Source of the DNA: Chloroflexota bacterium
Lineage (GTDB): Bacteria; Chloroflexota; UBA6077; JACCZL01
Assembly (NCBI GenBank): GCA_013695975.1
Contig: JACCZL010000855.1
Coordinates: forward strand, 1-5,738
Direction of reading: 5' to 3'
DNA length: 5,738 nucleotides
A program made the position numbers and the translations under genes. Shown here one piece after another: positions 1 through 5,738 of this stretch (positions are counted from its first letter, which is position 1; every line of letters begins with the position of its first letter). Below the pieces are notes generated by a model, which was not told the DNA's origin, did no database searches, and saw only the letters and a program-made list of their open reading frames with translations.

Positions 1-2
1 GG

Positions 3-1394
3 GTCAATGGGGCGACCGGGGAGTACCTGCTGCGCCCGCTCACGGCCGAGGAGGTCACCCGGGTCGCCCTCGGCGAGACGCTGGACCCCGCGCACGTCGG
101 CGAGCTCGGGGACCGCCACCGCCGGGCGACCGAGGCCCACCTGGGGGTCAAGGCCGGCGTCGACCCGAACAAGCTCGAGTCGGCCGGCTGGGGCGTCATC
201 TTCGCCCACGACGCCGATCCGGCCATCAAGGACGCCCTCCGCGAGCTGCTCGACCACCGCCGCGAGCAGGCGACCAAGAAGGAGGCCCACTACTACAAGG
301 AGTACACCGGCCCGGACGCCTACCGTCCGGGCGAGTCGAAGAACCGGTTCCTCGCCCGCCACGGGATCGGACCGGGCCCGGCCGATCCGGAGGTCGTCCC
401 CTACTACCTGCTGATCGTCGGGGATCCGGAGAAGATCCCGTATCGCTTCCAGTACCAGCTCGACGTGACCTACGCCGTCGGGCGGATCCACTTCGACACG
501 CCGGAGGAGTACGCCCGCTACGCCCACAGCGTCGTCGCCGCCGAAACCGGCCCGGCCGGGCACCCCCGCCGCGCGACCTTCTTCGGCGTCCGCAACAAGG
601 GCGACAAGGCCACCCAGCTCAGCGCCGATCACCTGGTCAAGCCGCTGGCCACGCAGTTGGCCGACGAGCAGCCCGACTGGGAGGTCCGGACGGTCGTCGA
701 CGACGAGGCCACCAGGGCACGGCTCGGCCACCTGATCGGCGGCGACGAGACGCCGGCCCTCCTCTTCACCGCCAGCCACGGGATGGCCTTCCCGGACGGC
801 GATGCGCGTCAACTGCCCCACCAGGGCGCGCTGCTCTGTCAGGACTGGCCCGGCCCGTTCGGCTGGCAGGGAACGATCCCCGACGACTTCTACTTCTCGG
901 CCGACGACGTCGGCGACGACGCGGCGCTGTCCGGCCTGCTCGCGCTCCACTTCGCCTGCTACGGCGCCGGCACGCCCCAGCTCGACGACTTCGCCCACCG
1001 GGCCCTCGTCAACCCGACGGCGATCGCCCCCCACGCCTTCGTCGCCGCGCTGCCCCGACGGCTGCTCGGCCACCCCGGGGGAGGCGCCCTCGCCGTCGTC
1101 GGCCACGTCGAGCAAGCCTGGAGCTACTCGTTCATGTGGGGGCGGGCCGGGGCGCAGCGCGAGGTCTTCAGGAGCATGCTCCACTGCCTGATGCAGGGTC
1201 AGACGGTCGGCGCGGCAATCGAGTTCTTCAACGACCGGTACGCCGAGCTCTCGACCGTCCTGAGCGCCGAGATCGAGGACGTCAAGTTCGGCAAGACCCC
1301 CGACAACGCCGAGCTAGCCGCGATGTGGACGGCCAACAACGACGCCCGCAACTACGTCATCATCGGCGACCCGGCAGTCCGACTGCCCGGGTAG
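3..1394 (+). CDS. C25 (gingipain)-like cysteine peptidase, 5' end off window
   Basis: The reading frame is open from base 3 to the TAG at 1392-1394, giving 463 residues; the true start lies upstream. A GTG at 465 is only an internal valine, because the conserved block YYLLIVGDP (fragment residues 134-142) lies before it. The protein looks like a clan CD cysteine peptidase of the C25 type. It has the VGDP block followed by a VGRI segment near residue 160, the LLFTASHG block with candidate catalytic His259, and LHFACYGAG with candidate catalytic Cys319. These are followed by a GALAVVGHVEQAWSYSF strand and the terminal VIIGDPAVRLPG typical of C25 ends. The family cleaves peptide bonds; the substrate here is unknown. 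No signal peptide can be judged because the N-terminus is missing, and no membrane segment is visible in the part seen. It probably shares a transcript with the hydrolase gene that starts 22 bases downstream. CHAT or another caspase-like fold is the main alternative. Confidence 0.8.
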   Translation, partial: VNGATGEYLLRPLTAEEVTRVALGETLDPAHVGELGDRHRRATEAHLGVKAGVDPNKLESAGWGVIFAHDADPAIKDALRELLDHRREQATKKEAHYYKEYTGPDAYRPGESKNRFLARHGIGPGPADPEVVPYYLLIVGDPEKIPYRFQYQLDVTYAVGRIHFDTPEEYARYAHSVVAAETGPAGHPRRATFFGVRNKGDKATQLSADHLVKPLATQLADEQPDWEVRTVVDDEATRARLGHLIGGDETPALLFTASHGMAFPDGDARQLPHQGALLCQDWPGPFGWQGTIPDDFYFSADDVGDDAALSGLLALHFACYGAGTPQLDDFAHRALVNPTAIAPHAFVAALPRRLLGHPGGGALAVVGHVEQAWSYSFMWGRAGAQREVFRSMLHCLMQGQTVGAAIEFFNDRYAELSTVLSAEIEDVKFGKTPDNAELAAMWTANNDARNYVIIGDPAVRLPG

Positions 1395-1416
1395 CCCACG
1401 CTGGGAGGAGCCGGCC

Positions 1417-2730
1417 ATGCCAGTCAGAACGGTGCCCGAGACCGACCTGACCTACCATCTGATCTCGTTCGACGCCGCGGGGCGCGAGCGGACCGACGAC
1501 CCGGACGGGTCGATGAGCCGGCGGGCCGTCGACGCCCTGGCGAACGAGCCGTTCACCGACGTGTTCCTCATCAGCCACGGCTGGAAGGGCGACGTCCCCT
1601 CGGCCATCGCCCAGTACGACGCCTGGATCGCGACGATGATCCGCGCGACGGCCGACCTCGGGCGCATGCGCCAGGCGCGGCCGGGCTTCCGCCCCCTGAT
1701 CGTTGGGCTGCACTGGCCGAGCCTGCCCTGGGGGGATGAGGCGGTTGGGGGCGCCGCGGCCTTAGCCGCAGGCGCCGCGGGGTCGGTCGAGGCGCTGATC
1801 GACCAGTACGCCGAGCGGATCGCCGATACGCCGGCCGCCCGGCAGGCGCTCGAGACGATCTTCGCGGCGGCGATGGACGAGATCGCGCCGCCCACCCTGC
1901 CGCCGGAGGTGCGCGAGGCCTACACGGTGTTGAATCGCGAGGCCGGGCTGGGCAGCGCCGGTGTCGGCGCCGCGCCGGGCGACGACCGCGAGCCGTTCGA
2001 CCCGGAAGCGGCCTACCAGGCCGCCGAAGAGGAGGAGGCGGCCAGCTTCGGCAGCTTCAGCCTGGGCGGGCTGCTCGCGCCGCTCCAGCAACTCTCGTTC
2101 TGGAAGATGAAGGACCGCGCTCGCACCTTCGGCGAGAGCGGCGGCTTCGCCCTCCTCGGCGACCTCCAGCGGGCCGGGCCGGACGCGCGCTTCCACCTGA
2201 TGGGCCACAGCTTCGGCTGCATCGTCGTCTCGGCCATCCTGGCCGGCCCGGACGGGCGCGGCGCGCTGGTCCGCCCGGTCGACTCCCTCGTCCTGGTCCA
2301 AGGCGCACTCTCGCACTGGTCCTACTGCTCGGACATCCCGCCCGCGCCGGGTGTCGCAGGCTACTTCCACTCGATCGTTGCCGACCGCAAGGTCCGTGGT
2401 CCGATCATCACGACCCAGACCGAGTTCGACACCGCCGTCGGTCGCTTCTATCCGCTGGGCGCCGGCGTCGCCGGCCAGGTCGCCTTCGCCCCTGGTGAGC
2501 TGCCCAAGTACGGCGCCCTCGGCACCTTCGGCGTCCGCGGCCCGGGCGCCGACCCTGTCGACCTCGAGATGCTCCCCGCCGACGCGCCGTACGGCTTCGA
2601 GCCCGGCAAGGTCTACAATCTGGAGTGCAGCCACGTCATCCGCGAAGGCGGCGGCGCCTCCGGCGCCCACGGCGACTTCCTCCGCCCCGAAGTCGCCCAC
2701 GCCGTCTGGGAGGCGGCGCAGATCTCGTGA
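1417..2730 (+). CDS. alpha/beta hydrolase (serine hydrolase)
   Basis: This 437-residue protein has an alpha/beta hydrolase layout. An early strand ends in FLISHGW (His54-Gly55-Trp56), the usual oxyanion-side HG motif. A GLHWPSLPWGDE segment follows, then a variable acidic Ala/Glu-rich stretch around residues 175-212. The nucleophile elbow is HLMGHSFG, with Ser265. The probable acid is Asp338 in TQTEFDTAVG, and the probable base is His418 in GAHGDF near the C-terminus (His406 is the alternative). The family hydrolyses esters, amides or lipids; the substrate cannot be read from sequence. No signal peptide or membrane helix is apparent, so it is likely cytoplasmic. The ATG is supported by a strong GGGAGGAG at 1403-1410 with a 6-base spacer. 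It follows the C25-like gene by 22 bases, which implies co-transcription. An Ala-rich insert near residues 112-122 is encoded by a short 10-base direct repeat. Confidence 0.85.
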   Translation: MPVRTVPETDLTYHLISFDAAGRERTDDPDGSMSRRAVDALANEPFTDVFLISHGWKGDVPSAIAQYDAWIATMIRATADLGRMRQARPGFRPLIVGLHWPSLPWGDEAVGGAAALAAGAAGSVEALIDQYAERIADTPAARQALETIFAAAMDEIAPPTLPPEVREAYTVLNREAGLGSAGVGAAPGDDREPFDPEAAYQAAEEEEAASFGSFSLGGLLAPLQQLSFWKMKDRARTFGESGGFALLGDLQRAGPDARFHLMGHSFGCIVVSAILAGPDGRGALVRPVDSLVLVQGALSHWSYCSDIPPAPGVAGYFHSIVADRKVRGPIITTQTEFDTAVGRFYPLGAGVAGQVAFAPGELPKYGALGTFGVRGPGADPVDLEMLPADAPYGFEPGKVYNLECSHVIREGGGASGAHGDFLRPEVAHAVWEAAQIS

Positions 2731-2756
2731 TCGCTCGCCGACGATCCGATCTGTGC

Positions 2757-2775
2757 TGCCACAGCGTGTGTGGCA
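2757..2775 (+). other. small hairpin after the hydrolase gene
   Basis: TGCCAC (2757-2762) and GTGGCA (2770-2775) form a perfect 6-bp inverted repeat with a 7-base loop, 26 bases past the hydrolase stop codon. No T-run follows, so it is not a standard intrinsic terminator. It could be a weak terminator, an mRNA 3' stabiliser or chance. Confidence 0.25.
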
Positions 2776-2858
2776 TCGGTCGTCATCCCCGCATCGGAGC
2801 TCCTTGGATCTTCGGACGCGGACTCTGAATGCTTCCCAGGGAGTGTTGCAGCAGGTAC

Positions 2859-2903
2859 GGCCCCCCCCAGCCCCCCCGAACACGGGGGGGGGTTGGGGGG
2901 GCC
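2859..2903 (+). repeat. poly-C/poly-G palindromic element
   Basis: The left arm has GG, eight C, AG and seven C (2859-2877). The right arm has nine G, TT, seven G and CC (2884-2903). The arms can pair over roughly 16-17 bp around a short AACA-containing loop, with A pairing to T in the middle. The long G-runs could also form quadruplex or, on the other strand, i-motif structures. Elements of this shape recur between genes in several GC-rich genomes, so a REP-like dispersed repeat is the leading reading. A terminator for the upstream two-gene unit is an alternative, although no U-tract follows. It lies in the 230-base gap (2731-2960), in which no gene is supported. Confidence 0.6.
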
Positions 2904-2960
2904 GCCCGGGCGCGGAAGCGACAACGATTCATGGGATGCATTTAGTCACGGAGGTGTAGC

Positions 2961-4649
2961 ATGCTGCTCGGGAGTATCGGCCCACGCGAGGAATATCAGC
3001 CGCTCGAGATCCGCGTCTTCGCCCCCAACCCGGCGGGCGACCAGTACCCCGTGGAGATGAGCGCACCGGGCTGGCGCGACTTCCCGCCCGGAACGTTGCG
3101 GCTCGACCGCGCCGAGCTCACCGCCTTGACCGCGGATGCCGCGGGCTACGGGCAGGCGCTGGGTCGGCTGCTGTTCGCGGACGGCGCCCTCGGCGCCGGC
3201 TATCGGGAGTCCATCGCCGCGGTCCAGGGGCGCGGCGACGGGCTCCGGGTCCGGCTTCGGCTCGACCCGCCTGAGCTGCACGCTGTCCACTGGGAACGGG
3301 TTTACCATCCTCTGGCCGGGGCGTGGCGACCGCTCGGAATCACGGCGACGACGCCGTTCTCGCGCTATGTGACGGCGCAGGGCTGGGAGCGTCCGCTCCC
3401 GGTGACCGAGCGACCGCTCCGAGCCCTCGTCGTCATCGCCTCGCCGCCGGTGTCGAACAGGTTCAACCTGGACCCGATCGCCGAGGAGGAGCGACGGGCG
3501 CTGCACCGCACCTGGGAGGGGCTCCTCGACGTGGCCGTCACGTACCTGGAGACGGGCACCGCGGCTCCGCCGACGCTGAGCGAGCTGCGCAGAATGCTCC
3601 CGAACGAGTTCCACGTCGTCCACTTCCTCTGCCACGGCGCCGCGACGCCGGCAGGGACGGTGCTCTACCTGGAGGATGACGGCGAGGTCGCCCCGGTCGC
3701 GGCCGACCAGCTCGTGAGCAGCTTTAAAGCGCTGCGGCAGCCGCCGCTGCTCTGCTTCCTGGCTGCCTGTGAGAGCGCTGCTCGCGGGCGCACCGACGCC
3801 TTCGTGCCGCTCGGACCGGCGCTCGTGGGCGAGGGCGGCATCCAGGCCGTCGTCGCAATGAGCGACCGCGTCGGCGTGGAGACGGCCCGCCATTTCGCCG
3901 ACCAGTTCTACACCCGCCTGCTGAAGCACGGCGTCGTCGACCTGGCCTTGAACGAGGCCCGCGCCCTGGTCCAAGACGCGTGGGACTGGGGCGTCCCGGT
4001 CCTCTTCAGCCGCCTACCGGACAACCAGTTGCTCGACTTCCCGGTCGCCGAGATCTCCAGGAGCTACCTGGCGCACACGGATCGCGCCTTCGTCGCGGCC
4101 GACGAGGCCCTGGCTCGGGCCCGCCGTCAGGACCACGGCCAGCAGCTCGTGGATGACCTCCAGCAACTGATCGAGGAGCTGAGCAAGAGCCACAAGGTCC
4201 TGGTCGACTTCGCGTCCGACTTCCGCCGCGTCGGCAATGATGCCGCGACCTTCGCCGGGAACTTCGAGGCCTTCTACTACAAGTTCAAGAACCACTACGA
4301 CAGCGAGGCCTGGGTGGACGCGGACACCTCGTGCCGCAAGATCCGGGAGCTGCGCGACCGAGCGCTCCCCGCGCTCCGCCCGCTGCTGGACGACGCCACG
4401 TTCGAGCCGCTTCGCGCAGAGCTGGACCTTCTCGCCGACAGCGACACGGACCTGCTGACGTTCTTTCGGACTTACCTCGATGCGATGAACGCGGCGGTCG
4501 AGGAGATTTGGACGAAGCTCGGGGCCGGCGACCTCCCGGGGGCCATCCTCTCCAAGCGCGACTTCGAGGCGCAGATCAGCCCCTCGTTCCGCCGCAGCAA
4601 GGCGACGCTCGGCCAGATGACCGGCAGCCTCGGCCACGTCTCGGCATAG
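2961..4649 (+). CDS. CHAT-domain caspase-like protease with helical C-terminal extension
   Basis: This is a 562-residue protein. Residues about 15-355 form a CHAT (caspase HetF-associated with TPRs) module. Its N-terminal half has the usual RVRLRLDPPELHAVHWERVY segment (His110-Trp111-Glu112, where many relatives have PWE) and then ATTPFSRYV. The catalytic core has VVHFLCHG with His225 and LCFLAACES with Cys270, followed by a GIQAVVAMSDRV strand and a VPVLFSRL end strand. CHAT enzymes are cysteine endopeptidases, often activated as effectors in defence or programmed-death systems. Residues about 370-562 are charged and predicted helical by composition, with no recognised domain; this may be a partner-binding or regulatory region. 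No TPR, NB-ARC, signal peptide or membrane segment is visible. The ATG is fixed by GGAGGTG at 2950-2956 with a 4-5 base spacer. It is separated from the hydrolase by 230 bases and may have its own promoter, though none is convincing. Confidence 0.9.
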   Translation: MLLGSIGPREEYQPLEIRVFAPNPAGDQYPVEMSAPGWRDFPPGTLRLDRAELTALTADAAGYGQALGRLLFADGALGAGYRESIAAVQGRGDGLRVRLRLDPPELHAVHWERVYHPLAGAWRPLGITATTPFSRYVTAQGWERPLPVTERPLRALVVIASPPVSNRFNLDPIAEEERRALHRTWEGLLDVAVTYLETGTAAPPTLSELRRMLPNEFHVVHFLCHGAATPAGTVLYLEDDGEVAPVAADQLVSSFKALRQPPLLCFLAACESAARGRTDAFVPLGPALVGEGGIQAVVAMSDRVGVETARHFADQFYTRLLKHGVVDLALNEARALVQDAWDWGVPVLFSRLPDNQLLDFPVAEISRSYLAHTDRAFVAADEALARARRQDHGQQLVDDLQQLIEELSKSHKVLVDFASDFRRVGNDAATFAGNFEAFYYKFKNHYDSEAWVDADTSCRKIRELRDRALPALRPLLDDATFEPLRAELDLLADSDTDLLTFFRTYLDAMNAAVEEIWTKLGAGDLPGAILSKRDFEAQISPSFRRSKATLGQMTGSLGHVSA

Positions 4650-4683
4650 CGAAGCGCATCAGTACGGCGTCACCATGCGCTCG
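4650..4683 (+). other. hairpin immediately after the CHAT gene
   Basis: AGCGCAT (4653-4659) and ATGCGCT (4675-4681) are perfect inverted repeats around a 15-base loop. Two more CG pairs can form if A4652 is bulged. It starts one base after the CHAT stop codon, so it could help end or stabilise the transcript. No T-tract follows, and a competing pairing TCACC (4670-4674) / GGTGA (4689-4693) exists. I see no gene in the rest of the gap up to 4765. Confidence 0.3.
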
Positions 4684-4765
4684 CGGGTGGTGATCGCTGG
4701 ATGTCGGCGAGGCTGGTCTCGAATGCCGCCCAAGAGTGGGCATCTTCGTCGCGAATCTCATCGTG

Positions 4766-4798
4766 CTCACAGACTGTCATGCCGTGATAGACTGTGAG
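4766..4798 (+). promoter_or_regulatory. 33-base imperfect palindrome: probable antitoxin operator overlapping a promoter
   Basis: CTCACAG (4766-4772) and CTGTGAG (4792-4798) are a perfect inverted pair centred on base 4782. The symmetry continues inward with CT/AG after one mismatch and with TCA/TGA around a GCC centre. The same stretch also carries AGACTGT twice as a direct repeat (4771-4777 and 4789-4795), 18 bases apart. The right half contains TGATAGACT (4785-4793), a good extended -10 hexamer context (TAGACT at 4788-4793); no good -35 is present. A start site near 4800 would give a leader of about 15 bases containing the SD. Binding of a dimeric HTH protein here would block the promoter, as expected for autoregulated toxin-antitoxin operons. 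That the downstream antitoxin binds is inference. Confidence 0.55.
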
Positions 4799-4801
4799 GA
4801 C

Positions 4802-4807
4802 GGAGGT
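4802..4807 (+). promoter_or_regulatory. ribosome binding site deciding the antitoxin start
   Basis: GGAGGT lies 7 bases before the ATG at 4815. This selects that ATG over the in-frame GTG at 4794, which lacks an SD and sits inside the palindrome and just upstream of the predicted transcription start. Confidence 0.75.
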
Positions 4808-4814
4808 GCTACCG

Positions 4815-5405
4815 ATGGCCTTCAGCACCGTGGCGCTCGAACGGCTCGGCCTGCGCGTCCGGCCCGAGGAGTTCGCGCGGCTCGTCGAGGAGGCTCTCGC
4901 CGACATCCTCCCGCCGCGCCGCGACACGTCGCCGCGCCAGGCGCTCACCCCGGAGGAAGTGCGCGCTCTCGAGGAAGGCGGGGCCGTGCTCGAGCCGCGT
5001 GCCCACGGAGCGGAGTCTCCCCTGGTGCGTACCGCCGCCGAGTACGCCGCCTTGCTGGCGGCCGGCTTCACCGTCCGCCAGGCGGCCGAGTGTCTGGGGG
5101 TGGACGCGAGTCGGGTGCGCCAGCGCCTGGCGGCCTACACCCTCTACGGCATCAAGCAGCCTTCCGGCTGGCGGCTCCCGCGTTTTCAGTTCACCGAGCG
5201 CGGGCTGGTGCCAGGCTTCGAGCGAGTCGCGCCGCGCCTGATCGGCGTGGATCCCGTGAGCGTCGCCCGCTGGTTCACCGGTCCGCACCTCGACCTGACG
5301 CTGGAAGACGACGATACGCCGATCGCCCCGCGGACATGGCTGGAGCTGGGCCTCGATCCTGGCGTGGTGACGGCGCTGGCCGACGAGCTCCACGGGGGTG
5401 CCTAA
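4815..5405 (+). CDS. Xre/MbcA/ParS-type antitoxin of a RES toxin-antitoxin pair
   Basis: This 196-residue protein has a central helix-turn-helix (about residues 84-108, AGFTVRQAAECLGVDASRVR). It is followed by a YGIKQPSGWRLPRFQF segment and a C-terminal toxin-binding region of the DUF2384 type (about 146-195, with VARWFTGPHLDL and APRTWLELGLDPGVVTALAD). Family members bind and neutralise a RES-fold NAD+-degrading toxin and usually repress their own operon. The assignment is strengthened by the RES start that overlaps the stop codon by 8 bases. The ATG at 4815 is preferred over GTG 4794 because of the GGAGGT 7 bases upstream. The N-terminal 70 residues are helical and not recognised. The gene is intact although its toxin partner is truncated. 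A palindrome just upstream is a likely operator. A plain transcriptional regulator or excisionase-like protein is a less likely alternative. Confidence 0.85.
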   Translation: MAFSTVALERLGLRVRPEEFARLVEEALADILPPRRDTSPRQALTPEEVRALEEGGAVLEPRAHGAESPLVRTAAEYAALLAAGFTVRQAAECLGVDASRVRQRLAAYTLYGIKQPSGWRLPRFQFTERGLVPGFERVAPRLIGVDPVSVARWFTGPHLDLTLEDDDTPIAPRTWLELGLDPGVVTALADELHGGA

Positions 5406-5613
5406 ATTCCCCAATCCTCCCTCCGGCGCGGCGCTGGCCGGCGTCCCGCCGCACTGGCGCCCGCTGCCGCCAGGGACGCTCCTGTTTCGCGTCTACTTCC
5501 AGGGTGGGACACACCCCGTGGCGTGGAACGCCTTCCGCCACTTTGGGCCCACCGCCGCGCGCTTCGATCACCATGAGCCGCCCCCACGCACGCAGGAGCG
5601 CGGCATTCTCTAG
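5398..5613 (+). pseudogene. RES-domain toxin, truncated after the N-terminal third
   Basis: The frame starts with GTG at 5398, overlapping the antitoxin stop by 8 bases, which is typical of translational coupling. It ends at TAG 5611-5613 after 71 residues. The visible part matches the beginning of a RES domain: GTLLFRVYFQGGTHPVAWN with Arg31, then FGPTAARFDHH with Arg55, then RGIL. RES toxins (NAD+ phosphorylases or glycohydrolases, related to MbcT) normally run to roughly 150-230 residues. They need further conserved residues (Tyr, Glu, Ser) that would lie downstream; none is found in any frame after 5613. From family memory the residue after RGIL should be Tyr. The bases CTC-TA just before the break fit a Tyr codon cut by an insertion. 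The toxin is therefore probably inactive, unless the 3' part resumes beyond an inserted element. Confidence 0.8.
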
Positions 5614-5619
5614 GGTGCG

Positions 5620-5635
5620 CCTCACTAATGTGAGG
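5620..5635 (+). repeat. perfect palindrome at the toxin break
   Basis: CCTCAC (5620-5625) and GTGAGG (5630-5635) flank the loop TAAT. It lies 7-22 bases past the toxin stop codon, where an element terminus would sit. It could be a transposase binding site or a small hairpin. Confidence 0.5.
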
Positions 5636-5655
5636 GCAGGAGGGTGACAGAAAAT

Positions 5656-5712
5656 GGTACCCCCACGGCGAGCGGGGGCGAAGAAGCGCCCGGGACGCTC
5701 GCGGAGGGTACC
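5656..5712 (+). promoter_or_regulatory. nested long hairpin covering a ribosome binding site
   Basis: Three inverted pairs nest in order: GGTACCC (5656-5662) with GGGTACC (5706-5712), CGAGCG (5669-5674) with CGCTCG (5696-5701), and GGGCG (5676-5680) with CGCCC (5687-5691) around the loop AAGAAG. The outer right arm includes part of the SD GGAGGG (5703-5708) for the ATG at 5714, so the fold would hide the ribosome site. A local alternative pairs CCCCC (5660-5664) with GGGGG (5674-5678). Confidence 0.5.
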
Positions 5713-5713
5713 G

Positions 5714-5738
5714 ATGGACAGCGCAGGCCTGTCCGAGG
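5714..5738 (+). CDS. start of an unidentified gene, possibly a transposase, cut by the window edge
   Basis: An ATG follows GGAGGG (5703-5708) with a 5-base spacer and opens a frame reading MDSAGLSE before the window ends. Eight residues cannot identify a family. Its position inside the apparent insertion makes a transposase or its first open frame a reasonable guess only. The SD lies within the nested hairpin, which could restrain translation. Confidence 0.35.

Larger units (their letters stand above)
5611..5738 (+). mobile_element. candidate left end of an insertion sequence in the RES gene, cut by the window edge
   Basis: RES homology stops abruptly near 5611. The following 128 bases contain short terminal-type repeats: the palindrome at 5620-5635, GTGACAGAAAATGGTACCCCC at about 5644-5664 (reminiscent of the A-run ends of IS21-family elements), a nested hairpin, and an SD-ATG at 5714. 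The exact boundary, the family and the other end cannot be seen. A simple deletion or rearrangement junction is the alternative. Confidence 0.4.

Noticed and set aside
1750..1780. Direct repeat GGCGCCGCGG inside the hydrolase gene
   Set aside because: Two copies 21 bases apart encode Gly-Ala-Ala in an Ala-rich loop; explained by coding composition and not a separate element.
1762..2883. A 373-codon minus-strand open frame across the hydrolase gene
   Set aside because: It is a low-complexity Arg/Ala/Gly/Asp-rich shadow of a clear plus-strand hydrolase, as is common at high GC.
2914..2960. Possible promoter just before the CHAT gene
   Set aside because: TTTAGT at 2941-2946 is a poor -10 with no matching -35, and it lies too close to the SD to be persuasive.
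2770..3060. A 96-codon frame through the poly-C/poly-G gap
   Set aside because: It reads through a palindromic repeat to give a Pro/Gly stretch and runs into the CHAT gene in another frame; no protein support.
2946..3974. A 342-codon minus-strand open frame across the CHAT gene
   Set aside because: It is antisense to a protein with recognisable catalytic blocks; its composition is that of a GC-rich shadow frame and no domain is visible.
4736..5647. A 303-codon plus-strand frame over the toxin-antitoxin region
   Set aside because: It is Arg/Gly/Pro-rich, out of frame with the recognised antitoxin and RES sequences, and has no good start signal.
1..5738. CRISPR array, tRNA or rRNA genes
   Set aside because: No regularly spaced repeats were seen and no stretch resembled a tRNA or rRNA gene.

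Overview
The window is very GC-rich with dense G/C-ending codons. This fits a high-GC bacterium such as a Chloroflexota (Thermomicrobia-like) or actinobacterial lineage; nothing in the sequence fixes the taxon. All supported genes read on the + strand.

Positions 1-4649 hold three putative effector/hydrolase genes. The first, already open at the window edge, is a C25 (gingipain)-like clan CD cysteine peptidase with a visible His-Gly / Ala-Cys dyad. It is followed 22 bases later by an alpha/beta hydrolase with a readable Ser-Asp-His triad. After a 230-base gap comes a CHAT-domain caspase-like protease with a long helical C-terminal extension. The gap contains a striking poly-C/poly-G palindrome that resembles a dispersed intergenic repeat. 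Two peptidase-type enzymes of the same clan flanking a serine hydrolase suggest a proteolytic signalling or defence cassette, but no sensor, NTPase or dedicated substrate is visible.

Positions 4650-5613 hold a toxin-antitoxin locus. An intact Xre/MbcA/ParS-type antitoxin is preceded by a large imperfect palindrome that overlaps a probable extended -10 promoter. A RES-domain toxin start overlaps its stop codon. The toxin is cut off after 71 codons, just before the expected continuation of the RES fold.

From about 5611 to the end the sequence changes character: a short perfect palindrome, an A-run, and then a nested long-range hairpin leading to an SD-ATG at 5714. The best reading is the left end of an insertion sequence that interrupted the toxin gene. 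Its family and transposase lie outside the window and are not proven.
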